DNA of 64,000 nt, from positions 3,534,001 through 3,598,000 of the forward strand of contig AP026542.1 of assembly GCA_026075535.2 (NCBI GenBank), in the 5' to 3' direction. Made by a program: the position numbers and the translations under genes. Source of the stretch: Tricholoma matsutake. Its lineage: Eukaryota > Basidiomycota > Agaricomycetes > Agaricales > Tricholomataceae. The notes under the pieces were generated by a model. It saw only the letters and a program-made list of their open reading frames with translations. It was not told the origin of the DNA and made no database searches. Positions 21,946 through 33,140 of the stretch are shown in pieces; position 1 is the stretch's first letter, and every line of letters starts with the position of its first letter.

Positions 21946-22462
21946 GAGCTTCAACGACGATCATAGATGTGTTTTCCAAGCCTGAACAACAAGGTGGACC
22001 TATCACTGTTCATCCTTGTTGTCATCCCCCATCGTTGTTGTCCCCTGCTTGTCATTGTCCCCTACTCATTCGTCATCATCATTGTCCCCTGATTGTCATT
22101 CATCATTGTTGTCATCGTCCCCTACTCATTGTTCATCATTGTTGTCGTCCTCTGCTTGGCATTCATTGTTGTTGTCGTCCCCTACTCATTGTTTGTCATC
22201 ATTGTCCTCCACTCATTAACTTTGTCATTGTTGTTGTCCCCTGCTTGTCATTTGTCATTTGTTGTTGTTGTTGTCCCTCGTTGTCCTCATCTTCATTGTC
22301 CTCATCTCCTGCACCCACAGTCCACCCCACGAGCAGTGGCTTGTGAGGCTGGAAGTGGGTGCCATGTTGTCAGTGTTATAATGTGTTATAATATACATAG
22401 ATTCTAAGAAACAAACAAGATAATAATTAGTTACAAATGAAAGGCAAAGAGTAAAAGATACT

Positions 22463-22503
22463 TACCTGGGGCACAAACAACAACAGATGTTGTTTGTGCC
22501 CCA
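22463..22503 (-). repeat. Hairpin abutting a GTAAGT donor-like site
   Basis: On the minus strand a hairpin with arms GGGGCACAAACAACA and TGTTGTTTGTGCCCC is followed directly by AGGTAAGTATC. This is the clearest member of the hairpin-plus-donor class. Confidence 0.65.
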
Positions 22504-23029
22504 GTTGTGGACAAGGCCATTGTTGTAGGGAGAGAAACCAAGTTGCAAAACACATTGTGGCTGGTGGCAATACAGTACAAATAAATGTAAACATATAAAT
22601 GAAAGATGAAAACACATCAAAAATGTGTAAACAAGAGTACATGTGACCATACAAACAGGTGCAAATGGTCAGTGCTATTTAAACAGCTTACTTTTCCATC
22701 TATTCATTCAGGTGTGCCCCAGTTTTTTATCTACAACATATGTAATTAGTATATAAATATATTTATTTGGTACTCTTATAGGGTATGTAATCTAAGTGTA
22801 AAAAGACCGGTTGTAAACTGGTTACAACGGGTCTTATAATGGTCTTCAAATGTTTTCAAAATGAGTGAACCGGCAACTGAACCGCAGTTTCGGTTACTCA
22901 AATTTTCAGACAAATGGACCAAACTGCAGCATGGACCACGGTTCAGTCCAGTTCAGTCTTCGGTCCTATGGACTGAACCTTCAAACACTAGAGCTGATCC
23001 AGGCAACCTGCCTCCCCACCACCAGACCT

Positions 23030-23465
23030 GGAACTCTCCACACAAACCCCCCACCCACACGTAACAGGAAGTGCCACCATCAGTACCTGCAGCAGAGGCT
23101 CTGCAGTCTGTTCAGTTTGTCCTCATCGATGGATCCACCCATGCGCCTGCCCTCCGCCTTGTCCTCATCCTCACCATGCACATCAACATGATCATCACCA
23201 ACTTTCCAACCACATTCTGAACACCCTAGCAAACCCATTTGCCCATGTTCCATAGCCCTCCCACTAGGCACTAATCCAAGGCCATGACACTGAGCCTGTG
23301 CCATCTTCCCCTCTAGGTTGAAATGTGCTTGCCCAAACCAGATGTCAAATTGGGTGTCGATGGTGCTACACCATTCAGCTCATTCTGCAACCAGGCCTTC
23401 TCAATCTGTGCTGCCCCATCAAAGCTTTAGCCACATCATCCACAGCAACACCACATACACACCCT
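23030..23465 (-). pseudogene. Unrecognised gene relic beside the outer hAT-like element
   Basis: A minus-strand frame (about 23400 to 23030) reads CSTIDTQFDIWFGQAHFNLE and later LLGCSECGWKVGDDHVDV with an acidic stretch; it contains a C-x2-C pair. It is broken upstream by stops and by the MITE at 23471-23797, and downstream by the hAT-like element at 22990. No family is assigned. Confidence 0.35.
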
Positions 23466-23470
23466 GCCAC

Positions 23471-23797
23471 TCAGAGGAACTGCATGGGTTTTACCCATGG
23501 GTTTCCCACACTTTTATTTCTCAATTTATTCAATGAGTTTTTCATGGAAAATCATGAAAAAAAGATTTTCTGGAAGCTTTTTGTTGGCTCTTTGTGATCT
23601 AACACATAAAACAATATTTGGGTGACATCTGTCATGTGACAAGGTTGAGAATAAATTATCTTGTCCCTTGTATCACAAGCATCCATTGAATAGCTATCAG
23701 AAAATCATTTTTTCATGAGTTTTCATGCAAAACTTATTGAATAAATTAGGAAATAAAAGTGTGGGAAACCCGTGGGTGAAACCCGTGCAGTTCCCTA
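23471..23797. mobile_element. MITE with long terminal inverted repeats (about 327 bp)
   Basis: Inverted arms of roughly 73 bp (23474-23546 and 23722-23795) share GGAACTGCA, GGGTTTCCCACACTTTTATTTC, and ATTTATTCAAT. The core contains smaller inverted repeats (TCATGGAAAATCATGA). The right terminus reads as TAGGGAACTGCA on the minus strand, a hAT-like end. Flanks CCTGCCAC (left) and CCTGGCCAC (right) are a possible but imperfect duplication, so superfamily is tentative. Confidence 0.7.
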
Positions 23798-24159
23798 GCC
23801 TGGCCACCCACTCCACTCGCTTATCCTTTGATGATCACGTACTAAGTGTCAAATCTTGTAGCAGAGGATTTAATGGTGAGTCTCTACCACTTGTATACTT
23901 ATATGAAAATACATACTCATGCCGCTGCTACATCTCATAGGTCTGGTATGTAGTCTGAGTCCATTAGCTTCTGGGAGCCATGGCAATCGCTGGTGTGGTA
24001 GGAGGTCAAGAAACCTATGCAAAAGGAGGTGAAGAGCAAGAGAAGCAGAACAGATCGAAGGAGATGGCAAGCTAGCTTGAGCCCTCTCCCTTTTTTTGCC
24101 TCCTTTCTAACCTCTTCCAGCAGTATTATTAATAAACCAATGTTTCGTCACTGGGAGCA
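23798..24159. other. No gene recognised
   Basis: Short stretch between two mobile elements, including a polypyrimidine string near 24082-24118. Its short frames show no motif; it may be a continuation of the gene relic at 23030-23465. Confidence 0.4.
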
Positions 24160-24167
24160 GGCACGAT

Positions 24168-24429
24168 TAGTGTTTTAAGGTTTGGTTTGGTCCAGTTTTT
24201 TGACCTCTAAGAGGGTTAACCGCTCTAGACCAGTACCCCAAGTCAGTTGGACTGTAACCGGTTTTCAACTCTAAATAAAATGTAGTATATAAAAGACTGA
24301 AAGAAAAAGAATGAGATAATAAAAATAGCCCCACGATCTTGCTTTTGTAGCGAGGGTGGGGGTCGTTGTCCTGTGCCATTGAAACCCCCTGAATGAGGCA
24401 TGGACATCTTTTTCAGTGAATTTAGCCAG
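24168..24429 (+). mobile_element. Left-end fragment of the 4.9-kb hAT family
   Basis: Begins TAGTGTTTTAAGGT and matches the first part of 18091 onward (GGTTTGGTCCAGTTTTTTGACC is shared). The 8-mer GGCACGAT directly precedes it (24160-24167) and recurs at 24430-24437, as expected for a hAT duplication. However, no matching right-hand TIR is visible before the second copy. Confidence 0.5.
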
Positions 24430-24752
24430 GGCACGATCCATACTCCTCAGCTACACCCACGCACATCTGCATGATGCCTTCTCTGCTTACATGGCAAGAT
24501 CTAGATGGGGAGTGCCAGTGAGGGCTAGGGCCTTCCGAGTGCAGAATCATTAAATATACTGTGAGCTCTTCTCATCAATTCCCATTTGTTCAATCCCTTT
24601 CTGTCTCTCTTTGTCCTGTTGTCTTGATCCCCAATTTCATCTTTCTATCCACTCTTGCCTATTGTCCTTCAATACCTCACTTTCACCCCTGCCTGCTTCT
24701 TTGCATCGTCTTGTTGTTATGCAGTGCTCTGCTTTATCTTTTACTGACACTT

Positions 24753-24824
24753 TAGAGTCACTCATCCTATCACTATCTGGGCCTCCACGCCATTGCTATA
24801 GAGGAGACTCCTGGCATGTCTCCA
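24753..24824 (+). repeat. 72-bp direct repeat, left copy
   Basis: Closely matches 27077-27148 (shared runs TAGAGTCACTCATCCTAT and CTATAGAGGAGACTC). The two copies flank a 2.25-kb segment holding a degraded Thr/Pro-rich gene. Confidence 0.85.
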
Positions 24825-26233
24825 TCTTGGTGATGAGAGTGAGATTCAATGCACTCACCACTGCTGAGCTTGCTTTTGTGACTTTTGCTTTTTTCTCTGG
24901 TGCTCTTTGGCTGTCATTCTCGTGTGCCACATCATGGTGCATCCAGCTTCTCGTTTGGTCAGAAACTCAGTTCCCAGCTCTCAGGTCCCTAGTCCCAGTC
25001 CCAGTCTTAGTCCCAGTAGCCCCAGCCCCAGTTTCACCAGCCTCAGAACTTACAGAAGCCCAAAAATGGACATTATTAGTACTGGAACAGCTTCCCTCGA
25101 TGTTCTGTTCATGACCATGGAAGAACCCACTGCACACGAAGCGAGCTGCATGCTCAAAAAATTGATGAATTACATTCTAGACCACTTGGATGACAAACAG
25201 CCACCACCAAGCATATAGGATCTATGGAATGAGCGTTTTGCACGTGGTTTTCAAGCAGGCTACATGGAAGCCTACAAACAAGCAATGAGGCAAGGAAGTA
25301 GAGGAAAGACTAGATGAGGCCTACCAAGGAGGAATAAGGGATGGACGCAAGGAGTGCAAAAGAAAGCAGACGACAGAACCATGCACCAAAACCACTGCCA
25401 CAACCTGCGAGATGGCCATGCAGACCAACCCAGTCCCTGACTGTCAGTATGCTGCCACGCAAGCAGAGCCGATGATGATGAACTCAAGCACCCAAATGAC
25501 AGCCAAACACACTGCCGCTTTGAGCACTCAAACCACCTCTAACACCACTGCCAACACCACTGCCCAAACAACAAACCTCACTGACGAGATCCCCACCGAG
25601 CCGTCACCGCTGCTTGCCACATCGCAGCTGGCAATGCTTGCACAGCCCCCATCAACATTGCCAACATCATCAACAATGCCCACCACTACCACTTCCCCAG
25701 CATCAAAACAGCCACTGACACCTCTGAAACGATGGCATTCACTCCCAAGTCGAGCTATAGCTCTCCAGCATGCTCTCCAGCCTCTTGTTCTGCACTCTGA
25801 GCCTTGCTGTTCTGCCGCCACATCACACCCAACAATGGCAACACAGTCAGTTGCAACCACCCCAGAAATGATGGCTAGGGTCTCGTCTAGCACCAAAACA
25901 GCTACCTACACCAGGGACACAGCTAGTCAGGCCATAAACAACATACAGGGACCGTCTGCAGCCCAGATGATGACATTATGCAAGGACGAGAAGACATGTT
26001 TGTCAAAACACACTGTCCCCTTGACAGAACGACTCTGGCTGCCCCAGGACTCTCGACCACGAACCAGGAACCCTCCTAGGCAACCTAGCTCCCCCCAGCT
26101 TGTCTCTAAGACCCCTGTTCCACACCTCAAACCACCCTGTCTCACCATCACGTCATTGTCAATGTGTTCATCAACAACAACCGAATCCCCTGCTGTGCCT
26201 GACTCAGAACCACCACTGGTAGCTCCAGAATGA
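24825..26233 (+). pseudogene. Thr/Pro-rich unknown protein, frameshifted
   Basis: Plus-strand coding-like region. Around 25040-25220 a frame reads EEPTAHEASCMLKKLMNYIL, and after a stop it continues NERFARGFQAGYMEAYKQAM near 25228-25300. The register then shifts by one at about 25290-25300 to KEVEERLDEAYQGGIRDGRK and runs on through 26233 as a Thr/Pro/Ser-rich tail (more than 270 residues) ending VPDSEPPLVAPE. The G-[FY]-x-A-G-Y-x-E-A-Y and E-A-Y-x-G-G-x-x-D-G-R-K repeats suggest a helical or coiled segment. No catalytic motif is seen and no family is assigned with confidence. The stop and frameshift argue for a pseudogene. Confidence 0.45.
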
Positions 26234-27076
26234 CAGTGTACACGACTGGACCCAGCAGAACATCTGCAAAATGTGTCCCAACCACCCTGCTTGCCCCAGA
26301 ACATCCAGAAATGAGCCATTTCACTGCCGACTGCTCCCTACACTGCTGCCACATCACCAATGATGCCCTCAACACCCATCGACACCCCCCATTCACCGTC
26401 TATGCCCCTGTCTCTGTGTGCACACCCCAGCTCACCCCAGCTCAACCCTAAATGAGCTGTTTCACCACCTCCTGTATGTTTCGATTGGGCTGATGATGCT
26501 GCATCATTACCTACTGCCACCAGCACCCTGCCATGAGACCTCTCTGGTCTGAAAATGAGCTGTCCACAACCATTCAAGACCCTGCGACGACAGACTCAAT
26601 GATGGCAAGCCCCACCTCAAGTCTTCCTGCCCTCGTGACAAATTTTTTATGCAGATCCATCATTTTATGTTCACCCATCTCAAGCTCAACCTTTCATTAC
26701 TCAACAACACCCTTCTGGTATTGGGCCAGGGAAACCCATTGTTGTTACCACCTTCGGAGCACCTACACCTGCACCTGTACCTCCAGTTCCAATGCTTGAC
26801 TGGGATCGTGACCCCCGCCTTGCTGACTTAAGCTGTGCACTTCATGCTTTGGGATGGACACCACCATGCTGAGCATCTTTATTTTATTTTTATTATTCAC
26901 TGCATATATCATTGGATGTTTATTCACTTGCACATAGCATTACCAGACATTTTAGACATCATTTTCTTTCTAGAGTTCCATCGCAACGAGGATGTTGTAT
27001 TTTTTGGACATGGGTAGATGGAGTAGTGTGATTAGGTCATCACATGACTTAGTCAGTAGAGTAGTCACACATGTTG
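26234..27076. other. 3' flank of the Thr/Pro-rich relic, no separate gene
   Basis: Continues with C/A-rich composition to about 26830, then becomes AT-rich. No recognisable domain. Confidence 0.4.
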
Positions 27077-27148
27077 TAGAGTCACTCATCCTATTACTAT
27101 CTGGGCCTCCATGCCATCACTATAGAGGAGACTCCCGGCATGTCTCCA
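27077..27148 (+). repeat. 72-bp direct repeat, right copy
   Basis: Second copy of the repeat at 24753-24824, same orientation. The ends do not look like LTR or TIR termini and no target duplication was found. Confidence 0.85.
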
Positions 27149-28915
27149 CTGGGAAGAATGAGGATCACAAGTAGGAAAGGTGCCTCAACCCTGAGACGAT
27201 GTCATCTTACATACCTTTGTTGCACATAGACCTAGAAAGAGAGAGAGAGAGAAGAGTCAATAAACAAACAAAACATGGATATGAGCAGGGAACATACCGG
27301 GTATACCCTGTCCTCCTCATAAGGTCTCGCGACAGACTAGGATGATACCCACAGATTACTCGTATAAAGTGCCCTAATACAGTTCCTACAACTGCCCATG
27401 GGATGGGCACATGTTGCCCACTTGCAGTGGGCATGGGTGGGCACTGCCTTTCATGAATTTGAGATTTAATATTTATAGGTGGTGAAATCTCTATTAGAAT
27501 GTTTGCCTTTCATGATCTTGAAAACCTAATGTGAAATTATTACTTTCACTATACCAATCACGAGGTTGAAAGCTAGCCTTTCTGAAACTATTTCTGCAGA
27601 TTGAAAGCCAGCCCCTCCACTCCCAGAATGTTAAACTGAACAGCTGCTGAAAGGCTTGTTGAAAGTCTTTGTGAAAGTCATGCTTCCACATAGACTTTGA
27701 CCAACCAGAAAGAAAATCTTTTATGGATCAGAAAGCATGACCAGAAAATAAAACTTTCTGATCTAATTTCTGAAAGCCTTTCAGGCAATTGATAAGTTAA
27801 ACATCACCTTACAGAAATACTTCCAGTATCTACACTGAAATGTCATGAGGAAATATCAATTGTCAAAGTATATTTCTAATGGGTAATTTTTTGAATTTCT
27901 GTTTGTAGAAATTTAGTCTCAAATATAATATTTTGCAAAGAATTTCTAACTATATTTCAGAAAGGAGAAATTATGAGGCTGGCCTTGTGGGAAGTGATCA
28001 TGGCCATGTTTCTCCTTTCTTTTTATGGCATAGTCTCTTGGCAGCAATGGACAGTGTCATGTTCATTAAGAGGGAGGACCCAAAAATGGAAAGCAAACCC
28101 CATCTATTCTAGTCAGTTGGTTACAGGTTCTAGAACAGGAATGAGCAACCCTGGCAAACTACGCTACCTTATAACCCTATATCTGGCTGACCTGCTTTCT
28201 ATTGCACGATTAATCAATGTATATATAAACCATACATGCACATATGCACATGGGGGGGAGGGGGGGAGAGGAATCGATCCAGAGGTGGGTGGCAGTGGCA
28301 GTGGTGGGAACAAACAGCTGAGAAAAGAAAACCCTGTAGGTCTTTACCTTTTTGGTTTTTTGGGCAAGGGAAAAAAAACCGGTGGTTGGTGAGGCATTGC
28401 TGTTTTCAGTTTGGACCATGCCATTTATGGTTAGACCATGGGAAAAAACCTTGAGAAGGGAAAAACTGACTCTGAGAGCTTGCCTGGAATTGCTGCTTTG
28501 GGAACCATGGAAATGATATGGCTTCCCAATCAAGTGACCATCAAAGCTTATGAATGATGGATGTCCCAAAATAGAAATGGACCCTGAGATGTTTACCCAA
28601 AAAGGTAAACCAGGGCTGCTATCACGCCCAGAATTTTAAATGGATAGGGTTCTTGACAAGGTCTATAGTAAGGCAAAGGACCTGTAGTAGATCTGTATTC
28701 ACTGCTCAATCAATCAAGTCATGATGATGCACCATCTGTCATTATATTTTCACCACACCCAGTCAATTTGACTGAAAGGACACCAGGGGAACACAGTGGA
28801 ATGGGTACAAGGATAAACATGGGGAGTATGGGGCCCAATCAAGGTACAACCATGGGTGGCTGACATCTGGCCAGATAAAGGTATGGCCAGACAGATGAAC
28901 AATGCATGAATTAAG
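27149..28915. other. No gene recognised
   Basis: AT-rich intergenic DNA. The stretch 27480-27800 is full of GAAAG/CTTTC repeats (for example TGAAAGCCTTTCAGG). No frame shows a recognisable motif. Confidence 0.5.
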
Positions 28916-28919
28916 GAAA

Positions 28920-29125
28920 GTCAGATGGATGGACAGATGGAAGGACAACAGACCCATTGCATCTGTCCATCTGTCCATCCGTTCGAGGGATACATGGGTG
29001 GGTGGATGGATGGACACAGATGCAGACACGGATGCATAGTCACGGATGCTACTCAGAGATGGATGTTCAGACACAGATGCACAGTCACAGATGCACAGTC
29101 ATGGATGCACAGACACCCATCAGCC
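28920..29125. repeat. ATGGATGGACAGATG / CACAGATGCA minisatellite
   Basis: Short degenerate tandem units: GGATGGACAGATGG with a nearby inverted CCATCTGTCCATC (28925-28985), then CACAGATGCACAGTCA-like units to 29125. Confidence 0.8.
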
Positions 29126-29608
29126 CATCCATTGCCTATGGTCTCCTTATAGGGCAACCTCATCCTCTAGCAAAGGGAAATCTGAAGTTAAAATTATAGT
29201 ACATATTACAGGGATTGGAGGTGCACCTAGCAAAGGGAAATCCAAAGAGAAAACTCTAAGGACCCCTTTGCCAGTGCCCAGTATATGTGAAAACTGCAAA
29301 AATCAAATAATAACCTAAAAATAGAAAAGGCAGAGATAGGCAGATCAAGGCCACTGAATGACACCATACCAAGGGGTAGATGTCAGAAAGGGTACTCCAC
29401 CTCTGAATATAAAACTGTCAATGTGATAGAAAGGAAAATTAGTAATAAAATAAGGAAAAATCATAGAAAATAAAGAATAGAAGGAAATGAAGTGAGGAAA
29501 AATATAGGACAAATGAAAAAAATAGGAGAAACACCTGGGGCACCCCCTAGTCCCCTTACACTCCTCCCATCAACAAATACTATTGGGCCCATCTTATTCA
29601 CATGCCAT
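29126..29608. other. Short duplicated coding-like string, otherwise unassigned
   Basis: CTAGCAAAGGGAAATC occurs twice (29167 and 29228). The plus frame reads GGAPSKGKSKEKTLRTPLPV followed by PSICENCKNQ, which has a C-x2-C pair, but it is too short to assign. Confidence 0.35.
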
Positions 29609-30103
29609 GGATAAGTCAGAGGGGAGAGAATCCTGGAAGGCATAGGATAGAACTGGACAGAGTCAGAGGGGTGGGCATCCTGGAAGGCCATGGATAGGAC
29701 AGGACAGAGTTTGAGGGGTGGGCATCCTGGAAGGCCATGGATAAGACTGGACAGTGTCAGAGGGGTGGGCATCCTGGAAGGCCATGGATAAGTCAGAGGG
29801 GAGAGAATCCTGGAAGGCATAGGATAGGACTGGACAGAGTCAGAGGGGTGGGCATCCTGGAAGGCCATGGATAGGACTGGGGACTGGACAGAGTCAGAGG
29901 GGTGGGCATTCTGAAAGGCCAGTCCTACCCTCTGACTCTGTCCAGTCCTATCCATGGCCTTCCAGGATGCCCACCCCTCTGACTCTGTCCAGTCCTATCC
30001 TATGCCTTCCAGGATTCTCTCCCCTCTGACTTATCCATGGCCTTCCAGGATGCCCACCCCTCTGACTCTGTCTAGTCCTATCCATGGCCTTCTAGGATGC
30101 CCA
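29609..30103. repeat. Minisatellite arranged as a large inverted repeat
   Basis: Units of about 56-60 bp (GTCAGAGGGGTGGGCATCCT, then GGAAGGCCATGGATAGGACT) run forward from 29609 to about 29920. The same units then run in reverse complement from about 29923 to 30103. Variant units (with GGGAGAGAATCCTGGAAGGC) occur on both sides. Because of this, almost the same repeat peptide, containing MAFQDAHPSDSVQSYPMPSR, is open on both strands. Confidence 0.9.
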
Positions 30104-30877
30104 CCCACTCAACCAACCAACCAACCAGAAGTATAGGCCAAGGTACAGGGCATCCTAGCAGTCCAACCCTCACACTATATGACATCCCCCACTATGCACT
30201 AACTGAACAATCAAGCTAAACTCAATTAAATCAAGTTAAACCCAATTCTAGGGTTTAGCCACCCTGGCAGGGTGAAAAAGCTTTATCAACTCCATGAAGC
30301 TGCCTTATTCCAAGTGGATGGGTGGAATATGGGCCTGTATTTCCAGATAATATATATAGAGTCCTCACATCTTGTCTTATCATGAACAAAAGGTGGGCAA
30401 GCCTCATGCTGCCTACAAGACTTGCCTGCAGAGTCCTAAGTGTTTCATGTCTGATCAGCCACTCACCTCTCTTGAGAAAAGAGATATGTCAGGTGGCCCA
30501 GCAGAATGGTATGTCATAACAATGCTTGTCATACTTCACTTGACTCACTTACTGCAACTAGGTCAGATTGAATGCACAGGCTCTAATGGAAGGGGGATCT
30601 GTCTTCATGAGACACTACCCATATATGTATCAGGCTTCCAAATGGAGAGTGAGCCACTTGGATTACTTGCTAATGGATTAATAGTAATATAATCTTGAAG
30701 CCTACATCTTATGATGAAAGTTGTTGTTTGGAGTGTAAATTACTATATGTATCACAGGCATACACTAATTGCAATTGTACTGTCATGCTAGTATATGTTT
30801 CAGAATATTCTTTTAGTTGGGTTTCAGTCTGAAGAAATGTCAACAAATGCTGATTGCTAGTGAGGCAATCGGGGTCA
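30104..30877. other. No gene recognised
   Basis: Unassigned. A GGTGGAATATGGGCCTGTAT string at about 30320 is an extra, distant copy of the duplication at 30878-31115. Confidence 0.5.
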
Positions 30878-31115
30878 TGGGGGTCCCTATTCCCTGGAAA
30901 TGCCTGGCTGAGAGCAGTGCCTGCCAAAAAAAAGTGACGAGTTGGGGAAATGACTCAGAATAGGTGGAATATGGGCCATATTCCCAGATAATATATAGGG
31001 TTCTCACTGTCCATATTCCCTGGAAATCCCTAGCCAATAGTGGTGCCAAGTGACAATGTTCAGGAAATGAGCCAGAATAGATGCAATACAGGCCATATTC
31101 CCACATAATATATAA
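30878..31115. repeat. Tandem duplication of about 115 bp
   Basis: Two diverged units share TATTCCCTGGAAAT, AGAATAG-TG-AATA and GGCCATATTCCCA-ATAATATATA. Partial copies occur at about 30315-30370 and 32090-32150, so it is a small dispersed family. Confidence 0.65.
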
Positions 31116-32844
31116 TGAACAACACTTGACATCAATCTCTACAACTTCCACCATTTACCAGTATACTACTATAACACTTACTCAACATGCTATTTCTACT
31201 TCAAACATAGAACTACTTATTGTAATCAGCCCACGTTCAACCATAATGGATTACAGCTATTCAACTCTTATTACCTGCTACTTACTGACTTCTATACCAC
31301 TGCAGACTTCATATATTATATTACACTCTGACCTTTCATAACACCATCTTTATTTACATACCATCATACTCAGTCCAGTCAGTCACATCAACTATAGTAT
31401 GCATCATAACTTATTTCTTTCCCTCAAAATGTTGCTCAAAGAATAACTATTGCATACATACATAATATTTCAATGTGTATGCAGATTTCTACACTTTATA
31501 TACCATGCCAGCATTGCCATACCACTTGTAGCATATCACTCATTTGTTGCTATCAACCAGTTCTTAAACCATGGGAAGCTATTGCCAGCTATATTTGCCC
31601 TTTTTCTTTATTTTGCACAAACTTTGAATGCAGATTGTCTTTTCCAATCAAGCATATATGACTACAAAAGGACAGAAGCATGGAAGTTAGCATTTTGTAT
31701 GTCATGGGTTATGTGATGTAGTTTCTGAACTTGTGAAAGCTTTCTTGCATCTTCTTTGATAGTAGTGGACATTCATGCCCACAATGAATCTTTCGCTTAA
31801 CCCCTCTTTGCAGCAAGCAATATCCAAACCCTTTTCCAACTTGTAAAAAGTTGGTAAACACTCCCACTTTCACTTGCTTGGCTGACATTAAATGTGTTGT
31901 CAACTCTGTCAGAACAATTAAATAAAGCAATGAATATTTTAATTCATGTTGCAAAAGTGAACAAATAGTTTCTTTATCTGTTTTGCAGCATCAAACAAGA
32001 GATAGCATAGATGTCATTGAAGAATTTGGGTCCTGGGCAGGCCATTGGGTTGCTGAAGTAGTACCTGCCACAAAAAACAGTGTGCAATCAGGGTTTTGGC
32101 CAATGTTGAGTAGAATATGGCCCTATATGCACTCATAAGATTGTTAGAGTTTATTTTCCACATGGAAGTATAGAAGTAAGCCAGACAATAACCATGCATA
32201 AGATAGTTAGCGTTCAGTCTCTGAGGGAGCCAGAAAAAAAAAACCATATGTGATGACACTTCTCCACAATTATCAGTGTCTCTTTGAATTTTGTCCTATA
32301 TGTTCAACCCTAGTAAAACTTCTCATTACATCATATATTGCTGTAACTTATTATAGGCATACCAGATGCATCATAACCCTTTCACTGATGATGTCTTCAT
32401 ATTTTGTCATGATATATGATCACACATGCTTTCTGCTTACATAAGCCATCAGATGTTGAGATATCTGTACTGCCATTGCCGCCAATTGCATTCTGACATG
32501 AGCCAGTATGGGAACCATGCAACTGTTATTTTCTGTCTCTTTCCATCTGCATCACATCATATGGGGTTAGCATCATCATGTGATATATAACCCGCGCCTC
32601 AGGCTAACATGACTCACAGGTTCATAATGTATGCAGACATGAGGCACAGCTCTCTGCTTACACTTCATTGTCAATCTTCAAGGTAACACCATGCCTCATG
32701 TTGTCATGACTCACAGCGTCATGTTGCTCGACATCAAGCTGGATGACATCTCGCGAGTCAGGTCAACTTGACTTGCGGGTCTGTAGTGCTGATCATGCTT
32801 GTCATGTCAGCATGACCAAGACAATCTGGAAGCACAGGATAACT
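31116..32844. other. AT-rich intergenic DNA
   Basis: No gene or mobile element recognised apart from the partial repeat near 32090-32150. Direct TGACTC-type strings are common near 32600-32810 (for example CATGACTCACAG). Confidence 0.5.
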
Positions 32845-33140
32845 GATAGACCTGGGCCATGAGTCACAAGATCTGGGGTTCAATCCCTGCTCTGCCCATT
32901 TATTTTGTAAGCACTTTTACCAAGTTAAGTCTTCTGAAATGGTGTGGTATTCTGACTATCTGTTGGAATTGCATAGGACTTTACTTGGAATTTACTAGGA
33001 ATTTCTTGGAAATAAGAGTACATGGTCATCAAAATACATTCCAATTGGACTCCTAGGACTAGTATCAGACTAGTAGGACTCCTATCAGAAAACTCAGACT
33101 CCTAGGACTCCAATAGGAATACAAGGGGGAGTGCAAAGTC
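32845..33140 (+). mobile_element. tRNA-derived SINE, copy 2, with minisatellite tail
   Basis: A B-box-like GGGTTCAATCC (about 32877) is followed by CTGCTCTGCCCA and TTTTGTAAGCACTTTTACCA, matching the body of SINE copy 1. GGACTCCTAGGACTCCAATAGG-type units follow, like the tail of copy 1. The A-box part is weaker than in copy 1. Confidence 0.55.

Larger units (their letters stand above)
18091..22990. mobile_element. hAT-like transposon of 4.9 kb (outer), non-autonomous
   Basis: The left end is TAGTGTTTTAAGG and the right end is the complement of TAGTGTTTGAAGG, a 13-bp TIR with one mismatch. A perfect 8-bp target duplication GAGCTGAT lies at 18083-18090 and 22991-22998. Both subterminal regions have related sequence: GGTTTGGTCCAG/CTGGACC-type strings and arrays of TTTTCGAGATGTTGCAAT (18740-18800) or GTTGCAAAGAATTTCAAAG (21785-21830). 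No hAT transposase or RNase H-like frame is seen. A second hAT-like element is nested inside at 19011-21045. The remainder contains two AGCAGTTGCT palindromes (18311-18332, 22329-22345), a minisatellite and a hairpin module. Confidence 0.85.

Noticed and set aside
18091..22990. Autonomous hAT transposon
   Set aside because: No hAT dimerisation domain or RNase H-like transposase frame is visible in either nested element.
25528..26319. Minus-strand ORFs opposite the Thr/Pro-rich region
   Set aside because: They are the antisense shadow of a codon-biased plus-strand frame and have no motif.
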